A stretch of 27,091 bases of DNA from Calvatia gigantea (GCA_025093985.1 JACAAK010000047.1:1-27091), one strand, 5' to 3'; positions 7,274 to 16,120 are shown, counted from the first letter of the stretch. Numbers and translations are program-made. The notes: generated by a model from the letters alone, not told the origin.

Positions 7274-8554
7274 ATGAGTGGCTGTGGATGTAGTAAAGAA
7301 ACACCATGCGAAGATAAGCAGTTTCAACAAGAAAATAATCCATCAATTTCAAAAGAATGCACTTCAAAAAATTGTGATAGCACTCCTAGCTCTTGTTGTG
7401 ATGGAGATGAAAAAAAATCTTCATCTCCTTGCTGTAATACTTCAAACACTTGTGAAGATACCGCTCAATCCTGTTGTGGTTCTGATCCCAAAGAAAATTT
7501 AAGCACTGAAGATGTTTTAAAAAATTCGCACTACATGAGTGAATACTTAGTTCCCAAAATGGATTGTTCTGCGGAAGAACAGATGGTTCGTATGGCGCTA
7601 TCTTCAATTGATGGTGTTCAAAAACTCATCTTTGATTTACCTAACCGTTCTTTAAAGGTTCTACATAATCAAAAAGATGAAAATATAACCACCAAACTTG
7701 AAGCTTTGGGTTTTGGTGCAAAGCTTGTGAAGACTGAAACTTATATAAGCAATCAACAGGCTAAGCAAACAAGTACCTACACCATTCCTAAAATGGATTG
7801 CTCTGCTGAAGAGCAAATGGTCCGTATGGCTCTTGCAGATATTGAAGCAGTTAAAGGTCTTACTTTTGATCTTCCCAATCGAAAACTGAAAGTCTTCCAT
7901 AATGAAGGGAGTCAGCAAATTACGGCCAAACTTGAAGGACTGGGTTTTGGGGCGAAACTTGATGAAACACAGCTTTCTTCAGGCGATATACCTAATGAAC
8001 CTGATCCTGTGAGACAAGCTAAAGTACTTAAACTGTTATTAGGCATTAATGCTCTACTTTTCTTTATAGAATTCATCAGCGGAATTATTGCTGCGTCTAC
8101 AGGATTGATTGCTGATTCTCTAGATATGTTTGCCGATGCAGCCGTTTATGGTATTGCGCTATATGCCGTCGGAAAAGCTGCGAAATATCAAGTGAAAGCA
8201 GCCCATTTCGCAGGTTGGATTCAGTTGTTACTTGCTGTCATCGTGATTATTGATGTCATTAGACGATTCATGTTTGGAAGCGAGCCAGAATCAACGCTCA
8301 TGATTGTTATTGGCCTGCTCGCACTTATAGCTAACGTGACATGCTTATATCTTATTTCTGGTCATCGAGAAGATGGCGCACATATGAAAGCCAGTTGGAT
8401 TTTCTCGGCGAATGACGTTGTCGTAAATATGGGCGTTATATTTGCCGGTGTACTCGTGGCGTGGACGGGATCAGCTTACCCAGACTTAATCATTGGCATC
8501 CTGGTTTCTTTATTCGTGCTTAATGGTGCTCGAAAGATTTTGGCTTTGAAGTAA
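7274..8554 (+). CDS. cation diffusion facilitator (CDF) transporter with Cys-rich N-terminus and two HMA-like repeats
   Basis: Inner-membrane exporter of divalent metal, probably proton-driven. 426 residues from ATG 7274; an alternative ATG lies at 7262. Domains in order: a Cys-rich head with CGC, CC pairs and about a dozen Cys (residues 1-70); two tandem ~60-residue heavy-metal-associated-like repeats, each starting with PKMDCSAEEQMVRMAL and ending GLGFGAKL (about 88-150 and 165-230); then six predicted membrane segments of the CDF fold. The metal site shows Asp pairs in TM2 (DSLDMFAD) and ND in TM5 (SANDVVVN), in place of the usual His-Asp. The normal cytoplasmic C-terminal CDF domain is missing, as the protein ends just after the last membrane segment. 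It is followed by feoA after 11 bp, so it forms one transcript under the MerR-type promoter. Metal specificity is not readable; Cd, Zn or Co is suggested by the regulator. Confidence 0.88.
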   Translation: MSGCGCSKETPCEDKQFQQENNPSISKECTSKNCDSTPSSCCDGDEKKSSSPCCNTSNTCEDTAQSCCGSDPKENLSTEDVLKNSHYMSEYLVPKMDCSAEEQMVRMALSSIDGVQKLIFDLPNRSLKVLHNQKDENITTKLEALGFGAKLVKTETYISNQQAKQTSTYTIPKMDCSAEEQMVRMALADIEAVKGLTFDLPNRKLKVFHNEGSQQITAKLEGLGFGAKLDETQLSSGDIPNEPDPVRQAKVLKLLLGINALLFFIEFISGIIAASTGLIADSLDMFADAAVYGIALYAVGKAAKYQVKAAHFAGWIQLLLAVIVIIDVIRRFMFGSEPESTLMIVIGLLALIANVTCLYLISGHREDGAHMKASWIFSANDVVVNMGVIFAGVLVAWTGSAYPDLIIGILVSLFVLNGARKILALK

Positions 8555-8565
8555 GAGTATCGAAA

Positions 8566-8826
8566 ATGAATCTATTTCAAGTTAAACAAAATCAGATCGT
8601 CAAAATTAGAGATCTCAAAAAAGGTAATCAATACAGTCATACCACTGATCCCGTATTGGAACGGCTCCAACTATTAGGTTTTAGAGAGGGTGAAACTCTA
8701 CAAGTACTCGCTAAAGGTGTTTTTGGCGGAGATCCTGTTTTAGTTCAAATTGAAACTTCAAGATTCGCATTAAGAAAGAATGAAGCTGAAAGAATTTTTG
8801 TAGAGTTAGTATCCAATGAAGATTAA
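8566..8826 (+). CDS. feoA: FeoA-like protein, SH3-type accessory of FeoB
   Basis: 86 residues forming one FeoA domain: a beta-barrel with the conserved LGFREGETLQVLAKGVFGGDPVLVQI and FALRKNEAERI segments. FeoA is a small cytoplasmic protein thought to support FeoB activity. The gene starts 11 bp after the CDF gene and overlaps feoB by 11 bp, so translation is probably coupled. It appears intact. The unusual point is its position behind a MerR-regulated metal exporter rather than a Fur- or Fnr-type promoter. Confidence 0.9.
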   Translation: MNLFQVKQNQIVKIRDLKKGNQYSHTTDPVLERLQLLGFREGETLQVLAKGVFGGDPVLVQIETSRFALRKNEAERIFVELVSNED

Positions 8827-10645
8827 GAACATTGCATTAGTCGGTAATCCAAATTGTGGAAAAACCTCTTTATTTAATACGCTTACTGGTACGCGACAAA
8901 AAGTTGCCAACTATGCTGGAGTTACCGTAGAAAGAAAAGAAGGTTCTTTTAAATTACCTTCTGGTGATGCAGTACGAGTATTGGACTTACCCGGAACTTA
9001 CAGTTTAAAACCTAGTAGTTTAGATGAAGAAGTCACCAGGGCAGTTTGTTTGGGCGAGCTAAAAGGTGAAGTTCTACCCGATATTTTTATATGCGTTGTA
9101 GATGCCACAAATTTAAGCTTACATTTGAGCTTGGTTCTCGAAGTTCGTGCTCTAAACAGGCCTATGCTTCTTGTATTAAACATGATGGATGAGGTCAAGA
9201 AGCGTGGTATATCCATTGATAAGGATAAGCTCTCTCAATCGTTAGGTATCCCTGTAGTTGAATCTGTCGCTGTCAAAACTAAAGGGATTCAAGATTTAAT
9301 TAATCAGTTAGATCAAAAAAATCTTTTTGTTGCCCCTTATCATTCTGAATTAGATCACTTTGAACAGATCAAGCAAATCACCAAACAAGTCATTTTAAAT
9401 AATGACAGTGGTGACAAAAGAACTGCGTTTCTAGATAAGATTTTTCTACATCCTGTACTGGGTTTGGTAATCTTAGCTTTAACCATGTTTGTGATGTTCC
9501 AAGCGGTATTTATATGGGCCACACCATTTATTGAATTCATTGAAAATTTTGTGGTCTGGCTTAGTGATTCTATTGGCCCCCTCATTCAGCATCCATTATT
9601 AAGAAGCTTAGTCGTTGATGGCGTAATTGCTGGTGCAGGTAGCGTACTTGCATATATGCCCCAAATTCTGATTTTATTCTTCTTCATTTTAATGCTCGAA
9701 GAATCAGGCTACTTGCCACGGGCAGCATTTCTGTTAGATAAATTAATGTCTAAAGCAGGCCTTAGTGGGCGTTCATTTATTCCTTTGCTATCTAGCTTTG
9801 CCTGCGCTATTCCCGGAATTATGGCAACCAGAAGCATTAGCTCTGAACGGGATCGATTAGCGACAATTATGATTGCACCCTTGATGACCTGTTCAGCAAG
9901 ATTGCCAGTATATGCTTTATTAATCGCTGCCTTTATTCCAAACCAATTGATCTATGGCTGGTTAAGTCTGCAAGGATTGGTCCTTTTTGGTCTTTATATG
10001 TCGGGAATAGTATCTGCGTTATTAGTTTCACTCTTTCTGAAATTAGTTCGTAAAGATAAAACTGAAAGTATTTTTATTTTTGAACTTCCTACCTATCGAA
10101 TTCCAGATATTAGAAACATTGCATTAGGTTTGTATGATAGAGCGAGCATTTTCTTAAAACGAGTTGGTGGCATTATCGTGGCACTGTCTATCCTGTTATG
10201 GGTACTTGTTACTTTCCCTCAACCACCAGACCACGCAACCATGCCAGCAATTAACTATAGTCTAGCTGGTCAATTAGGACATTTAATTCACCCTATATTT
10301 GCACCTATTGGTTTTACATGGGAGATTTGTATTGCCCTCATCCCTGCTATGGCAGCAAGGGAAGTTGTAATTGCTGCTCTTGGTGTCATTTATGCAATGT
10401 CTGGCGATGAAAATATAGTAACCCAAAGTCTGCTAAGTCAAATTTCAGGTCCAGATGGGTGGGGGCTAGCCACCGGTTTATCATTATTAGTATGGTTTAT
10501 TTTTGCTCCCCATTGTCTCGCCACTTTAGCAACAATAAGACGAGAAACAGGTAGCTGGAAACAGCCAGTCATTATGGCAACTTATCTATTCGCATTAGCT
10601 TACATCTTTTCATTCATCACATACCAAGTTGCTAGTAATCTTTAA
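8816..10645 (+). CDS. feoB: ferrous iron transporter FeoB-type GTPase permease
   Basis: 609 residues; shorter than E. coli FeoB (773) but within the range of compact FeoB proteins. The N-terminal G domain has G1 GNPNCGKT (10-17), G3 DLPG (57-60) and G4 NMMD (122-125). The membrane part carries two Gate-type repeats with conserved Cys in PLLSSFACAIPGIMATR and MTCSARLPVY. It would import Fe2+ across the inner membrane; transport of another divalent metal is possible given the metal-sensor context. It overlaps feoA by 11 bp, is the last gene of the operon, and is followed by a strong terminator. No breaks are seen. Confidence 0.92.
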   Translation: MKIKNIALVGNPNCGKTSLFNTLTGTRQKVANYAGVTVERKEGSFKLPSGDAVRVLDLPGTYSLKPSSLDEEVTRAVCLGELKGEVLPDIFICVVDATNLSLHLSLVLEVRALNRPMLLVLNMMDEVKKRGISIDKDKLSQSLGIPVVESVAVKTKGIQDLINQLDQKNLFVAPYHSELDHFEQIKQITKQVILNNDSGDKRTAFLDKIFLHPVLGLVILALTMFVMFQAVFIWATPFIEFIENFVVWLSDSIGPLIQHPLLRSLVVDGVIAGAGSVLAYMPQILILFFFILMLEESGYLPRAAFLLDKLMSKAGLSGRSFIPLLSSFACAIPGIMATRSISSERDRLATIMIAPLMTCSARLPVYALLIAAFIPNQLIYGWLSLQGLVLFGLYMSGIVSALLVSLFLKLVRKDKTESIFIFELPTYRIPDIRNIALGLYDRASIFLKRVGGIIVALSILLWVLVTFPQPPDHATMPAINYSLAGQLGHLIHPIFAPIGFTWEICIALIPAMAAREVVIAALGVIYAMSGDENIVTQSLLSQISGPDGWGLATGLSLLVWFIFAPHCLATLATIRRETGSWKQPVIMATYLFALAYIFSFITYQVASNL

Positions 10646-10655
10646 TTACCAAAAT

Positions 10656-10688
10656 AATAACAACGGGAGTCTAGTTCCCGTTGTTATT
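10656..10688 (+). terminator. terminator after feoB
   Basis: Perfect 13-bp arms AATAACAACGGGA and TCCCGTTGTTATT with a 7-base loop, 10 bp after the feoB stop. It ends the MerR-controlled operon. The A-rich left arm could also serve transcripts arriving from the minus strand. Confidence 0.8.
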
Positions 10689-10700
10689 AAATATTCACTG

Positions 10701-10945
10701 TTAAATTGCTAGCCGTAAATTAAATGCTTTTACAACTTTGATCATAGTATCGAAACTAGGGTTAACCTCACGAGAAAGAACTTTATAAAGGCTTTCTCAC
10801 CTAGACCAGTATCTTCAGACAATTGAGTCATCCCTTTGACCTTTGCGATAGTTCCCAAAGCTTTAGCTATAAATGCCGCATCGCAATTAGACGGGAATAA
10901 CATTATGTGTCGTTCAATGACAAATCTTGTGTCACCTGACGTCAC
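10701..10945 (-). pseudogene. HigA/HI1420-type addiction-module antitoxin, frameshifted
   Basis: The open frame to 10742 has DAAFIAKALGTIAKVKGMTQLSEDTGLGE, the HTH core of the HI1420-like antitoxin family that partners HigB/HI1419-type toxins. After this, a one-base loss in the A run near 10797 moves the rest of the family sequence (SLYKVLSREVNPSFDTMIKVV...) into another frame, which ends at 10701. The N-terminal part before residue 20 also looks degraded. No partner toxin gene is visible on either side. It is either a relic of a lost toxin-antitoxin pair or carries a sequencing error. Confidence 0.65.
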
Positions 10946-11488
10946 AAGTGCAAAACATATAAAATACCCTTTTATGTTATTTTAGAGTATGCCTCCCTTT
11001 TACTGACGGTCTGATTTTCGGTTTTTATTGCACCTTGGACAAGTTGGTGCGTTGCACATGAGGTAAGAATTATTATCACTGTAAAAGGATATTTTATTTG
11101 TATTGTGGCCTCAGCAATTATTATATGGTTCTTATATCACCGTGAATACGGTGCTGAAGAACCCTGTGTGCGTTTGGTAGTTAACAAGCCATGATTTCTG
11201 CTTTACTGCACTTGCAAGCTGAAATTAAAATGCCTAATTCAGTCCCAAAAAATGAAAGCTTTCGTGATTGTAGCAGGTCAGAACAGGGTTTTAGGTTTGC
11301 TGCGTTATTCCCAAATTATCAAGCAATGTGTGCCTGTATTACAGTCGTTAAACTCCCCTTAAAAAATATATCTTCTCAATAACCGTCAAAAGGATAAGCG
11401 ATGGAATATATTTATGACATATGAAAAATAGCTGTTTAATCAGCTTTTTTACATTGCTTTGTGTATTTCTTTCGCTATAACAGCTATT
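10946..11488. other. 543-bp gap with decayed coding fragments
   Basis: No complete gene is recognised. On the plus strand an open stretch from 11015 to 11194 has no ATG but reads like protein with one membrane segment (GYFICIVASAIIIWFLYHREYGAEEP), so it may be the end of a decayed gene. A 63-codon frame at 11191-11382 starts at the end of that stretch and resembles no family I know. A hairpin terminator follows at 11430-11450. Confidence 0.4.
11430..11450. terminator. small hairpin terminator, usable from both strands
   Basis: AGCTG (11430-11434) and CAGCT (11441-11445) flank a 6-base loop and are followed by T5. On the minus strand the same stem is followed by ATTTTT. It lies about 40 bp beyond the stop of the iron permease gene on the minus strand and may end that operon. 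Confidence 0.5.
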
Positions 11489-13117
11489 TTATCGGCCAGT
11501 TTTACCCATTCGAGCAAGTAAAATAACTGGGATTAAGCCAACCAATACAATGAGTAAAGCTGCTATTGCACCATCTTCATAGGTGCCTCTTGAGGCTTCC
11601 GCATATAGCTGTGTAGCAAGCGTTTCCATATTTAGTGGTCTTAGTAACAGAGTGGCAGGCAATTCTTTCATGCAGTCTACGAAGATCAATAATGCAGCCG
11701 AGATGATCGCAGGGCGTAAAAGTGGGAAATGAACTCGCCATAAAATACCCCGTCTGTTCTGTCCTAAATTGCGTGCAGCATCATCAATAACCCCATGGAT
11801 CCGGTTATATCCAGACTCTATTCCACCAATCGAAATGGCCAGAAAACGAACAGCATAGGCATAGATCAAAGTGAAACTAGTACCCAAAAATAGTAACCCT
11901 GTAGAAATGCCGAGCTTGAATTCAAGAAAATCTGCCACCGCATGATCGAGAGCACCCAACGACAGCATAAGGCCGATTGCGAGCACAGTACCCGGAATGG
12001 CATAGCCTAAACTTGCAATACGACTAAACCAGGTATTTCGGCTAAATCGTGCAGCGCTGACAATCAAGAAACCTATAAGGATGGTAATGAATGTGGCGAT
12101 ACTGGCTAAGGTAAGGGTATTCATCGAAGCTTGTAATAAATATTCAGAAAAACCAGCGTATTGAATACGTTTATAAGACTCCACCAATAAATGGCTGAAC
12201 GGGATGAGGAACCCAATACAAACAGGGATAAGTCCAAGCCCGAATAATATTAGCGCTCTGGTTCCTTTAATGGGTTGAGGAGACATCAGCCGGCTGCGTT
12301 GAGCCGAGTTCATGTAACGCTGTTTGTGTCGTCCCAACCTTTCTATGATCACTAAAAAGGTAATGATCATGAGCATAAAAATGGCAATCTGTGCGGCACT
12401 TGCCAGATCAGACTGGTTGATCCATGTTGAATAAATGGATAACGTTAGTGTTTTAATGCCAAGAAACTCTGTTGCACCGATGTCATTAATGGTTTCCATT
12501 AAAACCAGACTGGTGCCCACTGCAATTGCCGGTCGAGCGAGTGGCATCGCGACTCTCAAAAAGACCTGATCGGGTTTCAGTCCCAAGCTGCGTGCGACTT
12601 CAATCAGACTTGCTGACTGCATTAAAAACATTGCGCGGGTGCTTAAATAGACATAGGGATAAAGGACGAAACTTAATAAAAAGATTCCTCCCCACACCGA
12701 GCGGATATTAGGGAACCATAGCTGTTGCATGTCTAACCCCAACCCGTCTCGCAGCAGGCTTTGGGCGGGACCAATGGGATGCAGAATATCGATATAGCTA
12801 TAGGCAATGATATAGGTGGGTACTGCAAGAGGTAACAGTAGTGCCCAGTCGAGAAAAGCTCGACCATGAAATTGATAAGCCGTGACGATCCAGGCACTTC
12901 CTGTGCCAATAAGAATGGTCAGTAGACCAACACCAAGTAGAAGTAAAGATGTTTCTACCAATGTAGGTGGGATAACATAGCGAATCAGATGTTCCCAAAT
13001 ATCACTATTGCCTTGCAGTGCTGTCCAAACTAAAGCAAGGACGGGTAAACAGGCGAGAAGCGTCAATAGTCCACTTAGCGAAAATAACGAACTAAATTCA
13101 AATTTCTTTTTTGGCAT
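11489..13117 (-). CDS. ferric iron ABC transporter, permease protein (FbpB type)
   Basis: 542 residues from ATG 13117; an alternative TTG start lies at 13150. This is a double-length permease with two binding-protein-dependent transport domains, as in FbpB/SfuB. Each half has about six membrane segments and an EAA-type loop for the ATPase: IEVARSLGLKPDQVFLRVAMPLARPA in the first, IDDAARNLGQNRRGILWRVHFPLLRPA in the second. It forms the inner-membrane channel for Fe3+ delivered by the upstream binding protein. It is third in a minus-strand operon ATPase-binding protein-permease and appears intact. Ferric iron is the likely substrate, because the binding protein is of the iron family. Confidence 0.9.
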   Translation of the reverse strand: MPKKKFEFSSLFSLSGLLTLLACLPVLALVWTALQGNSDIWEHLIRYVIPPTLVETSLLLLGVGLLTILIGTGSAWIVTAYQFHGRAFLDWALLLPLAVPTYIIAYSYIDILHPIGPAQSLLRDGLGLDMQQLWFPNIRSVWGGIFLLSFVLYPYVYLSTRAMFLMQSASLIEVARSLGLKPDQVFLRVAMPLARPAIAVGTSLVLMETINDIGATEFLGIKTLTLSIYSTWINQSDLASAAQIAIFMLMIITFLVIIERLGRHKQRYMNSAQRSRLMSPQPIKGTRALILFGLGLIPVCIGFLIPFSHLLVESYKRIQYAGFSEYLLQASMNTLTLASIATFITILIGFLIVSAARFSRNTWFSRIASLGYAIPGTVLAIGLMLSLGALDHAVADFLEFKLGISTGLLFLGTSFTLIYAYAVRFLAISIGGIESGYNRIHGVIDDAARNLGQNRRGILWRVHFPLLRPAIISAALLIFVDCMKELPATLLLRPLNMETLATQLYAEASRGTYEDGAIAALLIVLVGLIPVILLARMGKTGR

Positions 13118-13157
13118 TGAAGATCTAGGTATGATGAGAGGTGGAAACAAACCTGAT

Positions 13158-13187
13158 CTTACAGAGAGAGTAAATCCTCCCTGTAAG
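13158..13187. promoter_or_regulatory. intergenic hairpin between binding-protein and permease genes
   Basis: CTTACAG (13158-13164) and CTGTAAG (13181-13187) pair across a 16-base loop that holds a GGAGGA-like ribosome-binding sequence on the minus strand. It may tune the amount of permease relative to the binding protein, as is common in ABC operons. No T-run follows, so it is not a full terminator. Confidence 0.35.
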
Positions 13188-13198
13188 TCGAGCGAGAT

Positions 13199-14215
13199 TT
13201 AGTGATTAAACTGTACCTTATCAACCAAAAGATTGGCTGTTTTGCGGTATCGGGCAATTTCACTTAAGCGAATTGAATCCACCTTGAGTTTGCCAAAGCT
13301 TGCAATAATCGGGTCAATTTTAACCCCAGGTTTCACTGGATATTCAAAATCGCTTTTCGCATAGATCGCCTGAGCATGGTCAGAGACTAAAAACTCGAGC
13401 AATTGTACTGCTTCTTTACGATTGGGCGCATATTTAGATACGACGGCACCTGAAACATTGACGTGTGTACCACCATTTTCAAATCGCGGTAAAACCACAT
13501 TAATGGAATTGCCCCAACGTCGTTGCTCTGCATCACCTGTGCGCATGGTGCCAACATAATAGGTATTTGCTACCCCAATGTCGCAAATCTTGCCGAGAAT
13601 ATCCCGTGCTACATCACGATCACCACCACTCGCAGGACGTGCTAAATTCGCTTTTACACCACGTAACCATTTTTCAGCTTCTTTCTCACCATGATGGGCA
13701 ATATAGGCTGCGATTAAACCTGTGTTATAAGGATGGCTGCCGGAACGGATACAGATCTTATCTTTCCATTTTGGACTAGCCAAATCTTCATAAGAAATAG
13801 CAGTGATGGGAGTGCGCTCTTTAGAAACATAAACTGCACGTGCACGCATTGACAATGCATACCAGTGCCCATTTGCAGCACGTAAATTACCCGGAATTGA
13901 GCTGTTCAATACTTTTGAGTCTACACGTTGCGTCAAACCACTTTCGACTAAATCCACCAAATTCCCAAAGTCGACAGTGAGCATCACATCTGCAGGCGAA
14001 CGTCGGCCTTCAGCTTTAACGCGTTCAAGCAACCCATCTTTAATAAAAACAGTATTGACTTTCACCCCAGTTTTTTGGCTGAACTCTTTTAAAAGAGGTT
14101 GAATTAGAACTGGTTCTCGTGTGGTATAAAGGTTGACTTCAGCTGCATGTACCCAGTTACAGCTAAAGGCAACTAGACCAGTTAAAAGAAGGTGAACTTT
14201 CGATAGTGATTTCAT
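13199..14215 (-). CDS. ferric iron ABC transporter, periplasmic binding protein (FbpA/FutA type)
   Basis: 338 residues. A signal peptide (KVHLLLTGLVAFSCNWVHA, cut before AEVNLY) leads to a class II periplasmic binding fold: the start AEVNLYTTREPVLIQPLLKEF, then the hinge region, then ANTYYVG, the paired tyrosines that bind Fe3+ in FbpA/FutA proteins. It would bind Fe3+ in the periplasm and deliver it to the permease. A good ribosome site (AAGGA) precedes the ATG. It lies 21 bp after the restored end of the ATPase gene and 81 bp before the permease ATG. It appears intact. Confidence 0.92.
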   Translation of the reverse strand: MKSLSKVHLLLTGLVAFSCNWVHAAEVNLYTTREPVLIQPLLKEFSQKTGVKVNTVFIKDGLLERVKAEGRRSPADVMLTVDFGNLVDLVESGLTQRVDSKVLNSSIPGNLRAANGHWYALSMRARAVYVSKERTPITAISYEDLASPKWKDKICIRSGSHPYNTGLIAAYIAHHGEKEAEKWLRGVKANLARPASGGDRDVARDILGKICDIGVANTYYVGTMRTGDAEQRRWGNSINVVLPRFENGGTHVNVSGAVVSKYAPNRKEAVQLLEFLVSDHAQAIYAKSDFEYPVKPGVKIDPIIASFGKLKVDSIRLSEIARYRKTANLLVDKVQFNH

Positions 14216-14236
14216 TTCTTATTTCCTTAACAGAGT

Positions 14237-15359
14237 TTAAACCTGAACTGCTTGTTCAAGCTGAGATGTGATGGCTATGTTAGAGTCGTCATCGGATGCA
14301 AAGAAGAAACATGCTGTTAAGTCTACGGATACATAGACTTGTTCAGTTTCAAAAAATGCTGGAGATGGTCAACTTGAGCCAATAAAATGGTCGACTCAGC
14401 AGCAAGTTGCAGATGTAACTGGTAAGCGTGACCCATAAAACTGGATGAAATGACTTTTGCTGCGGCAGCGCCTTCGACTGGTTCTCTACAAACCTGTACC
14501 TGATGCGGACGGAAACAACAGGAAATCGATTTTTCAGCATATGCTAAGTTTTCAGGTAGTGCGATGTGACCAAAAATTGTTTTGATTTGATGATCTAACC
14601 GCTTGGCCGGTATTTCATTCAAAGCAGAAAAATAGCGTGCCGCGAACAGGGTTGAGGGCTGCAAATAAAGTTGCTTAGGTGTGCCGATCTGAATAATTTT
14701 CCCCTGATGCATCAATATAATTTGATCAGAAATTTGCAAAGCCTCTTCCGGATCATGCGTTACGATAACAGTAGTGGTTGCTGTCTTTTTTAAAAGGTCA
14801 ATCGTACTTTGGCGGATTTGATCACGTAGCCGATGGTCCAGATTAGAAAAAGGTTCATCCATGAGTAACACATGGGGTTTAGGAGCCAAAGCACGCGCCA
14901 GAGCAACGCGCTGTTGTTCTCCACCCGATAAGGTGTATGGATAACTATGCATGTGATGATGCATGGAAACATGTTTTAAGGCTTGTTCTGCAATTTCTTG
15001 TCGCTGCTGTTTTGAGAACTTTTTTAACCCAAACATCACATTTTCCAGCACATTCAGGTGCGGAAACAACGCATAGTCTTGAAAAACCAGACCAATATTC
15101 CGTGCTTCTGCAGGGATGTGCTGTTCTTCATTCCAAAGAATGTTTTGTTCAAGCTGAATTGAGCCACTACTCGGTTCTTCTAAACCTGCAATCAAACGTA
15201 GCATGGTGGTTTTACCACAACCTGAATGTCCGAGTAAGCAAATGATTTGCCCACTCGTTGCAGACCATGTGGCTTGATTAACAGCAAAATGTGAGCCGAA
15301 TTTTTGCTTAATTTATTAATAGTTAATACATTGTTTGAATGTTCTGCATAGACATTCAT
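14237..15359 (-). pseudogene. ferric iron ABC transporter ATPase (FbpC type), two frameshifts
   Basis: The central frame (14323-15204) holds the Q-loop (GLVFQDYALFPHLNV), the signature LSGGEQQRVALARAL, Walker B HVLLMDEPFSNLD and the H-loop VIVTHDPEEAL. The Walker A segment (GHSGCGKTT) lies just upstream of this frame's first Met, in the same frame but without a start codon. The natural start (ATG 15359, MNVYAEHSNN) is joined to it only if one A is added to the A5 run near 15308. At the 3' end, one T is missing from a T6 run near 14352; beyond it the TOBE-like tail continues in another frame to 14237. As given, no protein with Walker A can be made from an ATG. Either the importer has lost its engine or these are sequencing errors; its two partner genes are intact, which favours the latter or very recent decay. 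Confidence 0.8.
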
Positions 15360-15597
15360 GTTCAACTCGCAGTGCTATTTTCTTCACTAAATAATAACTA
15401 ATAATCTTTCTCATGTAGAGAATTTTTATCAGTTTGATACAACATAAAATATTAAAATTGAGTATGGGTATATAAACGAAAGAAGTGAGATATTATTTTT
15501 GGAGAGTCTAGCTTTCTAACAACTCTCTTACGAAACTTTTCCTATTTTATATTTTTAGAACTAGGTGTTTATTTTTATATCAAAAGAAAATCCAAAA
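15360..15597. other. upstream region of the iron importer operon
   Basis: About 240 bp without a gene. The stretch 15388-15412 (AATAATAACTAATAATC and neighbours) is rich in NAT(A/T)AT-like hexamers and could be a Fur box for the minus-strand operon, but the match is loose. The rest is AT-rich with no clear signal. Confidence 0.25.
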
Positions 15598-15860
15598 ATG
15601 ACACATGAATCAGTGTTAAACAAAAAATTTAAATGGATCTTCTTCTATGGTGGTCTTGGATAGGGAAGTAGTTTTGCTCTTATTTTCATATCATTAGATT
15701 CCTTCAACATAAACCTCAAGGTTTTGGCTCATTCCCTTTATTTTTAGCAATTTGTATTGTTGCTGGAATGATTCGTGGATGGGTAATGTCTAAGTCGACT
15801 ATAGGTAGAAAATCTGAAAAAGCTCTCCTAATTGAACACATTATCATCAATTTAACATAA
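15598..15860 (+). pseudogene. small membrane protein gene with a nonsense codon and a frameshift
   Basis: ATG 15598 opens MTHESVLNKKFKWIFFYGGLG. An in-frame TAG at 15661 interrupts it, and a frame change near 15706-15715 is needed to reach the second half (GFGSFPLFLAICIVAGMIRGWVMSK). That half ends at a TAA inside the XerD arm of the first pdif site (15858-15860). The two hydrophobic segments suggest a protein of about 87 residues with two membrane helices. Family unknown. The gene end shared with pdif suggests the site was acquired at, or shaped, the 3' end. Confidence 0.5.
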
Positions 15861-15877
15861 TGGGCGTTATACGAAAC
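15850..15877 (-). repeat. pdif site 1 (XerD-XerC order on plus strand)
   Basis: ATTTAACATAA (XerD arm), spacer TGGGCG, TTATACGAAAC (XerC arm). It matches the 11-6-11 layout of Acinetobacter pdif sites recognised by the host XerC/XerD recombinases. Confidence 0.9.
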
Positions 15878-15950
15878 GCATATGTATTTTTAATATTACT
15901 TTAAGATCAGTATCTTATCGTTATTCATACCCTCTGGAACGTTCTCGTTC

Positions 15951-15981
15951 AACCGACTTGGAAACAAGTCGGTTTCTTTTT
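15951..15981 (+). terminator. rho-independent terminator in the first pdif module
   Basis: AACCGACTTG and CAAGTCGGTT pair perfectly over a GAAA loop, followed by TCTTTTT. No gene reads into it from within the module, so it may insulate the module from the gene to the left of pdif site 1. Confidence 0.8.
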
Positions 15982-16120
15982 AAGCAAAACTGTAACTTTT
16001 AGCCAATAAAATTGATCAAAAAACACTCTTTTTTGCATTTTTTCCTGATTTCTCAAGGGTCACAGTTCAGAAATAATCCCCAATTTCTGCGGACAACTCT
16101 TGGGATAAAATAGGCCAACT

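Noticed and set aside
10955..10982. Possible sixth pdif site (TTATGTTATTT arm)
   Set aside because: The XerD-like arm is good, but the sequence six bases upstream matches only about 4 of 11 XerC positions.
11191..11382. 63-codon ORF as a firm gene
   Set aside because: No ribosome site, no recognisable feature, and its start overlaps the end of another decayed open stretch; kept only as part of the gap description.
12526..12711. Plus-strand ORF within the permease gene
   Set aside because: Antisense to conserved permease loops; no ribosome site.
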